Source of the DNA: Gammaproteobacteria bacterium
GTDB taxonomy: Bacteria; Pseudomonadota; Gammaproteobacteria; UBA6429; Thiohalophilaceae
Assembly: GCA_024641475.1 (NCBI GenBank)
Contig: JAHECZ010000130.1
Coordinates: 1 to 64,000 of the forward strand
Direction: 5' to 3'
DNA: 64,000 nucleotides
Under the pieces are notes generated by a model. That model worked only from the letters and a program-made list of their open reading frames with translations. It made no database searches and had not been told where the DNA came from. Below are positions 34,269-44,098 of the stretch, one piece after another. The position numbers were made by a program, and so were the translations under genes. Within the stretch, counting starts at the first letter, position 1, and the number at the start of each line of letters is the position of its first letter.

Positions 34269-37056
34269 AGGAATTTACCTTTTCAGTTTTGCCATAACGC
34301 GCAGGTTGCAGTTTACGTAGTTGCGCCAGACTGCGTTTAATCCAGTCGTCGTATACCCCATTTTGGATCTGTTTGAGATTCTCGACATGAATCTCAATCG
34401 CTTTTTCTTCAAAAGGAAATGCTTGTTCTTCCAGCAGGGTATCGTATTGCTGTAATTCTTCTGTATTGAGATTCTTGGGGCGCTCTGACTTGAGCAACGC
34501 GCTGGCGAAGTCCGCATAGATTTCGGCAATCTGATAGGTTGCTGATGTGCTGACTTCGGCGACACGGTACTGCAATACACCTTCATAGGCTTTGATGGTG
34601 TTTTGCATCAAGTCTTTTTTGCGCGCCAGACTTTCCTTGAGCGGATGGGTGAGCTTGGCTTGCTTATACGCATTGAAGTGGCCTTGCGCCAGTAACAATG
34701 TCGCGTCAGCAGCCAGATAACGGGTGCGATCAGAACGCTGCGGGCCAGCCGCAGAATCAGTACGAATGATGTCTTGCAACCAACGACCCCATTCACGCCC
34801 ATCGCCGCTCTTGCGGGCAATTTCTGCCAGGTTATGCCGAGCTTCCATAGCCTGATCTAGTGGTGCAGGGAATTGTTGCAGGTATTGTTCGTAGACACGT
34901 TTGGCATCGTTATTTAGTTTGCCTTTTTCATAGAAGCCAGCGGCTTGCCATAGCAAACTACGGCTGTATTCCGGATTGGATTTATGTTGCTGTGCGAGAC
35001 GTTCCATTTCAGTGGCGGCGCGAGTGGACTGGCCGGTTTCGCTGTAAATGAAGGCCAGTTTCTCTGGTACGGTAACAGCCAGTTCATGGTTGGGATATTC
35101 TTTGCGGAATGTTTCCAACATGGCAGAGGCTTTCTTGAAATCTTTCAGCTTGATGGCAATTGTTGCCGCATCATAATCTGCATTGGCGCGCAATTTTGAA
35201 GCGGGTGTCGCTGTCTTGATGCTGGCGAATAATGCCAATGCGGAGGGCAGGTCACCCTTGTCGCGCGCTTGTTCACCTTGCTTATATATAGAGGCGGCAA
35301 GCCGGTCATAAATTTCACCATATTGTTTTTCTTTGGGGGAAATATAGTTCAATGCTTCACGATAGGCCTGCTGGGATTGCGCGTAATTCTTTTGATCAAA
35401 TTCGGCATGACCGAGCACGACCAGGGCGGTACGTTTCAATGCAGGGTCTTGCACCTGCAGTTTAAGTACGCGTTGTGCGGTTGCGGAAGCGCGTAAATCG
35501 TCATTGATAGCAAATAACTGCTCGGCGGTTTTTGTTAATACGGCTGGTACACGTTTGTCCGCCGGGAATTGATCGGCAAAACGGAGTGCGCTGCTAATGG
35601 CTTTCTGGCGCCAGGTCGAGTTGAATTCCGCAGGCGGAATTGTCTTTTCAATTTCCGTATAGCTCAATAGTGCGGCATAACCTGCTTCAGCGCGTTTAGG
35701 ATGATCGGCATACTCATAGGCCGTTTTTTCATATTCCGTAACGGCGCGCGAATAGAATTTACCATCGAAGAGTGCTTCGGCCATCAGGAAATTCATTTTT
35801 GCTGCGTCTTTATCATTCGGCAGATTCTTTAGATACAACGTATAAAGCTCTGCAGCATGATTGAAATCTGCTGGCAGTTTGCTGCTGCGTGCCACGGCGT
35901 GGTAGTGCGTTGCCAACTCAGTAAGGTGTTTGGCAAGCAAGGGACGGATATGTTCCCGCGAGGCTTCAGACTGTAAATCCCAGTATGCCGAACCCACACC
36001 GTATAAACGCACAAACTCTTCTTTGGCAGGAATTACCAGGCTGATCAAATTAGCCTGCTGATAAGTATTAATGGCGTTGGTATGAAATTCCGGCGCGAGT
36101 GACGAAGTTGGATTACGTTTCACAAATGCCATGAAGGTATCGGCAGCGTCTTTGCTGCGATCCTTTTCCATGTAGAGTTTTCCCAGACTCAGATAGACGA
36201 GTGGTTCATAGGGACGCGAGCTGGTTTCATCGAAGTATTTGCCAATTGTATAGTCGCTGCCGGCATAGGAAAAACACAAGCTGATTGCACGCATTGTGTC
36301 ATCGAGTAGTTCACGTTCGCTGCCGATGAGTTCCGGCAAGGCCTGAGAATATTTGATCATGCCTTGTTGTTGTTTGCGATCCATGATCGCGAAAAACGCA
36401 TTGAGAGCAGGCTTGTAGCGGCCTTGTTTGAAGTGCGCCCAGCCGTATTTATACATGGCTTTTTCGTAGAAAATGGAAGTCTTGTTGTTACTGATGATAG
36501 AGGCGTAGGCGAGTTCAGCATCTTCATAACGTTTCAGCAGGAACAACATTTCACCACGACGGAATTGCACCTCATCGCGATAGCGCGTATGCGGGTATTG
36601 CGCCATGGTTTTATCAAACATTTCCAATGCCAATTGCGATTGCCCGGTGAGTTCATAGGCCTTGGCCAGTTGGTACATAATGAGATCATTGGCAGGATCG
36701 TGTGGATAGGTCTTTAGATAAGTCTGATAGAGTTTAATTGCCGCCAGTGTTTGTTTCTCGCCATTTTCGTCATGGGCAGTTTCCTTGGATTCAATACTGC
36801 CTTCGCCGGTCTTTAATTCCAGATCGGCCAGACGGCGTAGTGCCTCGCTGTACATCTTGTTTTCATTGGTGACGGAGAGAAACTCACGATAATATTCACG
36901 TACCTTGTCCGGATCGACCTTGATTGCTTCCTTGGGTTCTTCCAGATCAATCTTGCGATCCTTGATGCTGGCAATGGTCTGCAGATCGGCATTTTTACCG
37001 GCGCAGGCGCTCAACCCCAGTACTGCAGCAAGTAGCAGCCAATTATTCCTTGGCAT
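34249..37056 (-). CDS. Large TPR lipoprotein, 935 aa
   Basis: Lipobox LSAC (residues 15-18) follows a short signal, then about 900 residues of helical tetratricopeptide-like repeats (AIKLYQTYLKTYPHDPAND, QLALEMFDKTMAQYPHT, YEDAELAYASI, SRAVTEYEKTAYEYADHPK). The first repeats resemble BamD/YbgF-type modules. An AGGAGG site precedes the ATG. Large TPR lipoproteins with ExbB/ExbD partners occur in the Glt/Agl apparatus of myxobacteria. The gene overlaps the next by 20 bp and the previous by 14 bp. Confidence 0.88.
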   Translation of the reverse strand: MPRNNWLLLAAVLGLSACAGKNADLQTIASIKDRKIDLEEPKEAIKVDPDKVREYYREFLSVTNENKMYSEALRRLADLELKTGEGSIESKETAHDENGEKQTLAAIKLYQTYLKTYPHDPANDLIMYQLAKAYELTGQSQLALEMFDKTMAQYPHTRYRDEVQFRRGEMLFLLKRYEDAELAYASIISNNKTSIFYEKAMYKYGWAHFKQGRYKPALNAFFAIMDRKQQQGMIKYSQALPELIGSERELLDDTMRAISLCFSYAGSDYTIGKYFDETSSRPYEPLVYLSLGKLYMEKDRSKDAADTFMAFVKRNPTSSLAPEFHTNAINTYQQANLISLVIPAKEEFVRLYGVGSAYWDLQSEASREHIRPLLAKHLTELATHYHAVARSSKLPADFNHAAELYTLYLKNLPNDKDAAKMNFLMAEALFDGKFYSRAVTEYEKTAYEYADHPKRAEAGYAALLSYTEIEKTIPPAEFNSTWRQKAISSALRFADQFPADKRVPAVLTKTAEQLFAINDDLRASATAQRVLKLQVQDPALKRTALVVLGHAEFDQKNYAQSQQAYREALNYISPKEKQYGEIYDRLAASIYKQGEQARDKGDLPSALALFASIKTATPASKLRANADYDAATIAIKLKDFKKASAMLETFRKEYPNHELAVTVPEKLAFIYSETGQSTRAATEMERLAQQHKSNPEYSRSLLWQAAGFYEKGKLNNDAKRVYEQYLQQFPAPLDQAMEARHNLAEIARKSGDGREWGRWLQDIIRTDSAAGPQRSDRTRYLAADATLLLAQGHFNAYKQAKLTHPLKESLARKKDLMQNTIKAYEGVLQYRVAEVSTSATYQIAEIYADFASALLKSERPKNLNTEELQQYDTLLEEQAFPFEEKAIEIHVENLKQIQNGVYDDWIKRSLAQLRKLQPARYGKTEKVNSYVEAIN

Positions 37057-38971
37057 GACCGGCCTCCTGCTCCTTGCTCAACTTGTCATACAAACGTGCC
37101 ACGCCAAAACGTGCGCGAATATGATAGTTCTCCATTTGTTGGTTACCTTGTTGCAATGCCAGCAGCGCCAAGGTTTGGATGTAGCGTTCCTGTTCTTTGA
37201 TGGTGACATCAAGCTGTTTTAATAAAACACCGATTCGTCCGCGTGCGACATTGATGCGTGCATTAAATCCCTGGAAAAACAGTGGGGCACGATTGGCGCT
37301 GAGGATCAGTGATTGCTTGCCTTTGTTGGCATTACTGAGAGCTATATCAAGTTCTTTGAGGTGTTTTTTGATTTCCCATAAACGTGCCGGAAAATCATCA
37401 TAGACATTCCAGTACAGTACGCCGAAACTGGTGCGAAAACGTTCCTGATCGGGCGTGATTTCCTGCGTATACGTATCCGGCGAACCGAGATGGGTTTTCA
37501 GGCGATTAATAATTGCCAGCTTTTCGATTTCGTCGGGTGTTGCCAGCGCAAACACATCCTGTTCCTTTTCGATGCGGGTGATTTCTGCTGCAAGCGTGTC
37601 ACGTTGTTCCTGCATCAGGGTGGTTTGTTGTAAGCGATCGCTGTTACCAATCTCGGGTAGTTTTTCGAAATAGGCCTTACGGCGTTCGGACAGCATCAAT
37701 TCATAAGCGGGTAATTGTTGTAACCAGTTGTTCAAGACATACTGCAGATGTAACAGATTTTGATAATCTTTGTAGGCTTCCTGAAATGCGTGGGTGGCCA
37801 TCAACTGGTGCAGATAGGGTGTGGTGATTGAATTTGGTAAACCGAAAGTATGAATCGGCATGGAGGTTTCATCATCGTAATTGCCCGGGCGCATTGCTTT
37901 GACCAGCTCGCCACGTTGTACCGCTTTAATGATCTCACCCATGTGGGTGATTTCCTTGCTATAGGTTTCAATGGCGCCTTGATAGTATTGCAGCGCAAGT
38001 TTGGGTTTTTCGAGTTTTTCGATGGTGTAAGGAATGGCTAATAACGATTCCTGCACGGAGGTATCCAGTGCTAATCTGTCCTTGAGTTCCATCCACGGCG
38101 CCAATGCTTTGGTGTATTCATTTTGCGCTGTTAATGACCAACCCATGCCTAACAAGGCTTTATTGGATAATGGCCCACGCAACCGAATTCGTTCAAAATC
38201 TTTTTCTGCTTCGGCGGGTTTACTATCACGCAGATTGGCAAATCCCAAGGCCAGATTGGCTTTATCACGCAGCGCATTGAGCTCATGGTTAATCGAAACA
38301 GAATTAAGGCTGCCAACCTTATTGAGCATCTCGACGCCTTCAGCAATTTTTCCTGCCTTGATCAAGGCAACACCCAAATTAAACTGGGCATAGGCTTGCC
38401 ACTCTTTGTCACCACTGAAGTTACGTAGTACTTCAATGGCTTTGTCGTATTGTTGGTTCGCCAGATAAATGTTGGAAAGTAAATGCAGGCGTTCGGCTTC
38501 GCGATCGGGCGGCAGTGTTTTCTGGATCTTTAGCAGCGCTTCTTCGGCCTCGGGAAAATAACCTTTGATATAGCGGAGCTTGGCGATGTAGTACCAGGCA
38601 CGATCATGGGTTGCCGGCAGGCTGGAACTGGAAAGCACTTCGTCGAATAATTTACTGGCTTCATCGTGCATGCCATAGGAAAGATATAAGCCGCCGAGCA
38701 GCAGATTGGGATCTTCACCCTGTACTTCGAACGGTTTGCGTTTTTGTGCTACCAGCAGATTAGTGATAGCCGAAAAATATTTCTTTTGGTAAAAATTAAA
38801 CAGGGTCTCGCCATAACGCAGATCGCGGATGTCCTGTGGCTTTTGTTCGTTGTTGGCAGCCGCATCGGCAGCAGCGGTTTTTTCATCGGCATAAACATGT
38901 TGCATGCTGCCGGCAGCCGCACATAGCAGCATGATCACCGTAAAACGAACTTGTCGGAGGGAGCTATACAT
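37043..38971 (-). CDS. Exported TPR protein, about 642 aa
   Basis: A periplasmic protein with an N-terminal signal (MYSSLRQVRFTVIMLLCAAA, cleavage near VYADEK). The mature part contains tetratricopeptide repeats in its first half (PNLLLGGLYLSYGMHDEASK, YFPEAEEALLKIQ, QYDKAIEVLRNFSG) and longer helices in the second, with coiled-coil character around LAAEITRIEKEQD. The ATG at 38971 has GCAGG upstream; a GTG at 38980 is possible. It overlaps the 935-residue lipoprotein gene by 14 bp. Confidence 0.85.
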   Translation of the reverse strand: MYSSLRQVRFTVIMLLCAAAGSMQHVYADEKTAAADAAANNEQKPQDIRDLRYGETLFNFYQKKYFSAITNLLVAQKRKPFEVQGEDPNLLLGGLYLSYGMHDEASKLFDEVLSSSSLPATHDRAWYYIAKLRYIKGYFPEAEEALLKIQKTLPPDREAERLHLLSNIYLANQQYDKAIEVLRNFSGDKEWQAYAQFNLGVALIKAGKIAEGVEMLNKVGSLNSVSINHELNALRDKANLALGFANLRDSKPAEAEKDFERIRLRGPLSNKALLGMGWSLTAQNEYTKALAPWMELKDRLALDTSVQESLLAIPYTIEKLEKPKLALQYYQGAIETYSKEITHMGEIIKAVQRGELVKAMRPGNYDDETSMPIHTFGLPNSITTPYLHQLMATHAFQEAYKDYQNLLHLQYVLNNWLQQLPAYELMLSERRKAYFEKLPEIGNSDRLQQTTLMQEQRDTLAAEITRIEKEQDVFALATPDEIEKLAIINRLKTHLGSPDTYTQEITPDQERFRTSFGVLYWNVYDDFPARLWEIKKHLKELDIALSNANKGKQSLILSANRAPLFFQGFNARINVARGRIGVLLKQLDVTIKEQERYIQTLALLALQQGNQQMENYHIRARFGVARLYDKLSKEQEAGHAKE

Positions 38972-38983
38972 TACCTGCACTTC

Positions 38984-39589
38984 TTACTCTGCTTCCCAAA
39001 CCTTGACCTTGAATTCAGGTTGATATTTTGCCGTGCTGTCGCTGATTTTTAGTTCGACATATTGCGGGTTAGGGCCTTTACTGACCCTCACGGTAGTGGC
39101 GCGTTTGTAGTCGCGATTTTTTGGACCGCGACCGGTAAAGTACGCAATGAATTCATGCTCACCCGACGTGATGTTACCGGTATAAAGACGTTGCACTCCG
39201 CCACGCTTGAGTGCGTTGACTTCACGCTCGGTATACAAATGACTCGATACGACCTTATCGTTGAGTTTGAGTTGCACCGAATCCAAATCAAATAGCAAGC
39301 CGACATCCATGGAGACAAACACGCTGAATTGCGTATTGGCGGGGAACAGCAAATCTTCTTCGAGCAGGAACAGATCACGATTTAAATTCAATACTTCTTT
39401 TTTCAGATCTTGCACGCGGGTATCGAGCGTACTGGTATGTTTGCGTGCCGCATCTTCCAGGGCTTTTTCATCGACCTGTTTATCTTTGGTCGGTGGCGTG
39501 GCAGCAGGTGGTGCATCGGCGGCCTGGGTAAAAGGAACGGCGCTGAAAAAAAGTAGTGAGGCTAACGTCAGTATCGGTGCGATACGCAT
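38984..39589 (-). CDS. Exported coiled-coil protein, first gene of the TPR/ExbB cluster
   Basis: A 201-residue periplasmic protein. MRIAPILTLASLLFFSAVPF with cleavage near TQAAD is a clear signal peptide; AGGA upstream supports ATG 39589 over a frame open to 39631. Residues 50-85 are a coiled coil (TRVQDLKKEVLNLNRDLFLL), followed by a beta-rich part (FSVFVSMDVGLLFDLDSVQL, YTGNITSGEHEFIAYFTG). No named family. It opens the minus-strand cluster that runs to 30495. Confidence 0.7.
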   Translation of the reverse strand: MRIAPILTLASLLFFSAVPFTQAADAPPAATPPTKDKQVDEKALEDAARKHTSTLDTRVQDLKKEVLNLNRDLFLLEEDLLFPANTQFSVFVSMDVGLLFDLDSVQLKLNDKVVSSHLYTEREVNALKRGGVQRLYTGNITSGEHEFIAYFTGRGPKNRDYKRATTVRVSKGPNPQYVELKISDSTAKYQPEFKVKVWEAE

Positions 39590-39722
39590 GATGATGTCCT
39601 GTTTTGTCGAGTCAAATCCGAAGCAAGCCAAGGACTTGCATGACCTTTATGATATAAAATATTGGCCCCCACAATACACTGGATTAATGGCGGTTTGCCA
39701 GTTCGTTCACAAAATCACGATT

Positions 39723-40742
39723 TTATTGTGGGTTTGGGGCTGTGATTGCTGCTTTTCCATCTGCACCGGGTGGCGGTGGCGGCATTAAGCCGGATGAATA
39801 ATGCAGTTTGCCCTGCATATCGATAATCATCGCGTCGACATTCGGGACTTTTTCGATGAAGGCCATGCCTTTTTCGGGTCCTAAAATGAATACCGGTTTG
39901 GTCAAGCCATCCGTCATCGTGGCCGTCGGGCCAATAACGGTCACACTGCGCGCCGTGTGGGATGGTTTACCGGTGCGGGGATTGAGGATGTGATGGTAGC
40001 GTTGGCCATTTTCGATGAAGTAGCGTTCATAGTCCCCTGAAGTGGAAATGGCCGTATCACTCAACGGGATCATAATGGCCGATGCATTGGGATTGCGCGG
40101 GTCTTTGATACCGATCATCCAGGGCCGACCGCCGCGATCACCGATAATCCGACTATCCCCCCCGGCACTGACAATAGCTTGATGGATACCGCAGGCCTGG
40201 AGTTTTTCGATTCCCCGATCTACCGCCCAGCCCTTGGCGATGCCACCGAGATCGACATGTACGCCCAATTTGCCGTATTGAATCGTCTGAGCCTTGTCAT
40301 CCAAATGCAGCAGGTGGTAATCAATCTTATCCAGGTCTTTGGCAATTTGCGCATCGCTGGGATGCACGCCGTTACGGAAATCATAACGATAACCGACACT
40401 GGCAAACGTGACGTCAAAGACGCCCTGCGATAACTCAGAAAAATGAATCGAGGTTTTGATGACATCGAAGAGTTCGGGGCTGACTTTGACTGGGTGTAAC
40501 GCGGCGGTTTCATTGAGTTTGTAAAGTTCTGCCGTCGGCTTGAATGGGCTCATGACATCGTCGACATGACGCATCAACGTCATGACCTGGTCGATACACT
40601 GCCTGGCGTGAGGTTCGGTGTCATCCCATAACTCCACACTGACCGAGGTGCCCATAATGGCTTGCTCGTCTTTGTACCACTGGGCCTGGACGGGCAGGGC
40701 AATTAGCTGGGCAAGTAGCAGAAGGAGATAACGGTGCGGCAT
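39723..40742 (-). CDS. apbE: FAD:protein FMN transferase
   Basis: ApbE attaches FMN covalently to threonine of exported flavoproteins such as NqrB/C and RnfG, or takes part in periplasmic flavinylation. Residues 1-20 are a signal peptide from ATG 40742. Family motifs are AIMGTSVSVELWD, HVDLGGIAKGWAVDRGIE, AIVSAGGDSRIIGDRGGRPW, ISTSGDYERYF and HHILNPRTGKPSHTARSVTV, with the metal-binding Asp in ATMTDGLTKPVF. About 339 residues, with an extra Pro-rich tail (PPPPPGADG). No Nqr or Rnf gene is in the window. Confidence 0.95.
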   Translation of the reverse strand: MPHRYLLLLLAQLIALPVQAQWYKDEQAIMGTSVSVELWDDTEPHARQCIDQVMTLMRHVDDVMSPFKPTAELYKLNETAALHPVKVSPELFDVIKTSIHFSELSQGVFDVTFASVGYRYDFRNGVHPSDAQIAKDLDKIDYHLLHLDDKAQTIQYGKLGVHVDLGGIAKGWAVDRGIEKLQACGIHQAIVSAGGDSRIIGDRGGRPWMIGIKDPRNPNASAIMIPLSDTAISTSGDYERYFIENGQRYHHILNPRTGKPSHTARSVTVIGPTATMTDGLTKPVFILGPEKGMAFIEKVPNVDAMIIDMQGKLHYSSGLMPPPPPGADGKAAITAPNPQ

Positions 40743-41064
40743 AGGTACTGGTGAATTGTTTGGGTAAATCAATATCTGTTGGAAAATGTGATCTTGGCAG
40801 AAGCGCCGAGTTAGAGCCAGTGAAATCAGTAGGTTATTTAACCAAAGTGTGCTAGAGTCCGCAGCAGTGTTTGTTTACGATGCAACGTAAGTCAGAGTTG
40901 CATCACGTACCCGCCAGGATTTTTTCGATCGCCACGCAGGTACTTCAAACCCGGCGCGGTTGGTGTTTCCTCTCAAGGTCATATTTCCCGCATTATCGAT
41001 GTTCAAGCCTTGCAGGCAGGTGTTTGCATGGGCTTATCGTTATTTTTTTGGAGCTATTTATTCT
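40743..41064. other. Intergenic region between apbE and rhlE
   Basis: About 320 bp between divergent start codons. It should hold both promoters. The rhlE frame remains open back to 40960, but GGAG ahead of ATG 41065 and the family start point to a long untranslated leader instead, as is common for cold-induced DEAD-box genes. No RNA gene, repeat or strong hairpin was seen. Confidence 0.5.
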
Positions 41065-42339
41065 ATGAAATTTACTTCACTCGGCCTGTCGGCCGATATT
41101 TTACGTGCGGTTAGCGCACAAGGTTATGAAACCCCTACCCCTATTCAGCAACAAGCGATTCCCGCGGCGTTAGCTGGGCGTGATTTGATGGCGGCGGCCC
41201 AGACCGGAACCGGCAAAACCGCCGCGTTTACGCTGCCGATGCTACATAAATTGGCTGAGTTACCCGCCGGCCCTGTGCGCAAGGTACATGCGTTAGTGCT
41301 CACCCCGACTCGCGAACTGGCCAATCAGGTGAGCGAAAGCGTGCGCGACTACGGCAAGTTTATCTCGCTACGCTCCACCGTGGTCTTCGGTGGCGTGAAT
41401 ATCAATCCACAAATGAAAACCTTGCGGCAAGGGGTTGATATCCTGGTCGCCACACCCGGTCGCTTAATCGACCACCTGACGCGCCGGACCGTGGATCTGT
41501 CGCAGGTGAAGGTATTGGTGTTAGATGAAGCCGATCGCATGCTCGATATGGGCTTTCTGCCCGCGATTGAACGCATCCTGGCGCTGCTACCGAAACAACG
41601 CCAGACCATGATGTTTTCTGCGACATTCTCGCCAACGATCAAAAAACTTGCTACACGGTTTTTGAATAATCCGTTAAGCATCGAAGTCGCGCAGGCCAAT
41701 TCAGCGGCAAGTACCGTGACGCAAATGGCTTATCGCGTTGATAGCGCACGGAAACGTGAAATGCTGGCGCACATGATCGGTAGCCAGAATCTGCAACAAG
41801 TGCTGGTATTTGCGCGCACCAAGCGTGGTGCCGATCGGTTGGCCAAACATCTGGAACAAGACGGTATCTCCGCGGATTCCATTCATGGGGATAAATCCCA
41901 AGGCGCACGTAATCGGGCACTGAGTGATTTCAAGCGCAACAATATTCGCGCGCTGGTTGCTACCGATGTGGCGGCACGTGGCATCGATATCGATCAACTC
42001 TCCCATGTAATCAACTATGAATTGCCCGATGACATCGAAAACTATGTGCATCGCATCGGTCGTACCGGCCGGGCAGGGAATGAAGGTACTGCGATCTCGT
42101 TAATTGGTGCCGATGAACATGGCCAGTTCCGTGCAATTGAGCGCTTGCTTAATAAGAAAATCAACCTGGATGTGATGACGGGTTATGAGCCGACTCAGCG
42201 TGAGACAAGTGATAAGCCGCGACCACGTAACAATCAGTCACGGCGTACACCTTCGCGCGATTTCTCCGGTCGCGGCAAACAACAAGCGCATGGTCATCGT
42301 AAAGCGCGGCGAGAGGGTGGTTTTAGCCGGTCGGCGTAA
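41065..42339 (+). CDS. rhlE: ATP-dependent RNA helicase, RhlE type
   Basis: A 424-residue DEAD-box helicase. The core motifs are all present: the Q motif ([10 protein letters not shown]), motif I ([12 protein letters not shown]), Ia ([10 protein letters not shown]), DEAD box ([12 protein letters not shown]), SAT motif as FSATFSP, and the C-terminal [14 protein letters not shown] and [10 protein letters not shown]. The N-terminal [11 protein letters not shown] and the basic, Arg-rich C-terminal tail fit RhlE. It unwinds RNA in ribosome assembly and cold adaptation. GGAG precedes ATG 41065. A hairpin terminator follows at 42358. Confidence 0.95.
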   Translation: MKFTSLGLSADILRAVSAQGYETPTPIQQQAIPAALAGRDLMAAAQTGTGKTAAFTLPMLHKLAELPAGPVRKVHALVLTPTRELANQVSESVRDYGKFISLRSTVVFGGVNINPQMKTLRQGVDILVATPGRLIDHLTRRTVDLSQVKVLVLDEADRMLDMGFLPAIERILALLPKQRQTMMFSATFSPTIKKLATRFLNNPLSIEVAQANSAASTVTQMAYRVDSARKREMLAHMIGSQNLQQVLVFARTKRGADRLAKHLEQDGISADSIHGDKSQGARNRALSDFKRNNIRALVATDVAARGIDIDQLSHVINYELPDDIENYVHRIGRTGRAGNEGTAISLIGADEHGQFRAIERLLNKKINLDVMTGYEPTQRETSDKPRPRNNQSRRTPSRDFSGRGKQQAHGHRKARREGGFSRSA

Positions 42340-42357
42340 AATACAGACGCTATAAAC

Positions 42358-42385
42358 AAACACCCCCGGAGGGCCGGGGGTGTTT
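42358..42385. terminator. Strong hairpin between convergent genes
   Basis: A perfect 12-bp stem, AAACACCCCCGG at 42358-42369 and CCGGGGGTGTTT at 42374-42385, closes a 4-base loop. It lies 19 bp after the rhlE stop and 25 bp from the convergent 42410 gene end. The flanking A and T runs would serve as U-tract on both strands, so it probably acts bidirectionally. Confidence 0.8.
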
Positions 42386-42409
42386 GGTAAAACAAATTAT
42401 TAAAAAATA

Positions 42410-44068
42410 TTAAACTGCTGCTTTAAATGCCGTTAATGAGTCCTGTGAAGTTGCATCTCCCAATCCATGACCGCCGGCATTGGCCATGAAGCTGTCAAAT
42501 GTCATTGGAGAATTATCCGCGTTCTTTAAGCCAGTATTTAAAGCCATGTAGTTGAGCCAGACCATTTGTACTAATTGATTCACATTTCCTGCACCGGGCG
42601 TGCTGCTGGTATCGACTGCACCGGCTGCGGTAAACCCACCAATCTGATGATGTGATTGATCGGCTGCCCCTTTGGCGGGCGTAATCTTCGTTGACTTGGT
42701 GAGTGGGTCATAGACGAGGAAGAAGGAACAGGCTGTGGTAGAACTATCGCCAGTCCAGACTCCTTTGCCTCCAGGGACGGTGACTCCACCGTTGGTTACT
42801 GCATTCATGTCCAGGCTACCATCACTGAACACTGATCCGTCACTATAGACATAGATCATCAATTTTGATCCCTTGAGTGCCGCATATTGCAGACAGGCAC
42901 CGATACATTTGCCAGCGCGCAAATCACGGGCGTCACCCGTAGTCCTATCCCCGGTGTGATAGTCGTAGCCACCCATCGTAATACAACCGGCGCCAGCAAA
43001 ATTGCTGACGACCATTTTCATAACTGATGCTGTTTTACGAAATTCTGCATCACCGTTGTATTCTGCAGTAGTGAAAATACTGTTTGTACCACCCACAATG
43101 AATTGGTCTGTGGAAGGGTTGATTTGGGTAATGTCGCCAAAGGTTTCGGCAATACTGGCTGCTTTCACATAACCACAATTAACCATCTCTTGCAGTGCCT
43201 TATTTTTTGCAGCGAAATCCGTCACTGAATTGGGATAGGGTTTGATACTGCTTGTTTTATCAATACTGATACGTGCCGCCGTTTCCATCACACTTACTGC
43301 ATCTGCCTGGCTCATCACGGCGGTCAGATTGCCGGTATCAACTAGGCCGGTGACGTCACTGGGTTGCGATACCTTGGTTGGACGTGCCGATGGATTCATA
43401 AATAATGTGGGCGCCAGTGAATTGCCGCCCGAATCGGAATTCTGTGAACCGATCAACGTACTGACCTGACCGGTCATCCCCATTGCCGCGATACCATAGA
43501 GTGGGTTATGCGGATTATTGCCTGTATCGTTATCGGAACGTGCAGGGATCACGGCGCCGTCAATAAAGCCGCTATTTGGATTCGTAAATTTACTCTTGAT
43601 ACCCGCCAATAGCGCACTTTGCGAATGGAATTTCAATCCCAGCGTACTGTCCACAAACGTCAATGTAGAATCAGGCAGGCGATTCGCGGGTAGTCCCATG
43701 CGGCTATACCCCGTTGCATTGAGGAAGGCCATTTGTCCGTCGACATTCGATTTTTGTCCGACTAAAACATTCGAAGCGGCCAGATTGGCTCCTCCAGCTA
43801 AATCAAAACAGATAAACGGGACCATAGCCGACGGCCCACCCGCTAAGGTGCAATCTGCGCCAGCAGGCCCCGTTAATGTGGGATCATCACTAATTAATGC
43901 CTGGGCTTCTTCCGGGTGCATGAACAAGCTTAACAAGGCAGGACCGGTTACCATTGCACCGCCACTGAGCAAGCCCTGGCGTATAAATTGCCGACGTGTC
44001 ACCGGCCGAGGATGATCCGAGAAATGCAGCGGTGCATCAGGATGCAGTGGAGGGCGTTTTTTAGTCAT
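42410..44068 (-). CDS. Tat-exported DUF1501-like protein
   Basis: A 552-residue exported protein. Residues 25-26 are the twin arginines of a Tat signal (TRRQFIRQGLLSGGAMVTGP), followed by a long mature domain with DUF1501-like features (PFICFDLAGGANLAASNVLV, then GCITMGGYDYHTGDRTTGDA). Proteins of this type occur with exported cytochromes in secreted-protein operons. Three Cys pairs (GADCTLAG, VNCGYV, AGKCIGACLQ) are present. GGAG lies 8 bp before the ATG at 44068. It follows the LamG-type lipoprotein gene by 30 bp. Confidence 0.75.
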   Translation of the reverse strand: MTKKRPPLHPDAPLHFSDHPRPVTRRQFIRQGLLSGGAMVTGPALLSLFMHPEEAQALISDDPTLTGPAGADCTLAGGPSAMVPFICFDLAGGANLAASNVLVGQKSNVDGQMAFLNATGYSRMGLPANRLPDSTLTFVDSTLGLKFHSQSALLAGIKSKFTNPNSGFIDGAVIPARSDNDTGNNPHNPLYGIAAMGMTGQVSTLIGSQNSDSGGNSLAPTLFMNPSARPTKVSQPSDVTGLVDTGNLTAVMSQADAVSVMETAARISIDKTSSIKPYPNSVTDFAAKNKALQEMVNCGYVKAASIAETFGDITQINPSTDQFIVGGTNSIFTTAEYNGDAEFRKTASVMKMVVSNFAGAGCITMGGYDYHTGDRTTGDARDLRAGKCIGACLQYAALKGSKLMIYVYSDGSVFSDGSLDMNAVTNGGVTVPGGKGVWTGDSSTTACSFFLVYDPLTKSTKITPAKGAADQSHHQIGGFTAAGAVDTSSTPGAGNVNQLVQMVWLNYMALNTGLKNADNSPMTFDSFMANAGGHGLGDATSQDSLTAFKAAV

Positions 44069-44098
44069 CGTCATTACTCCAGTTGAGTATTCGTAAAA

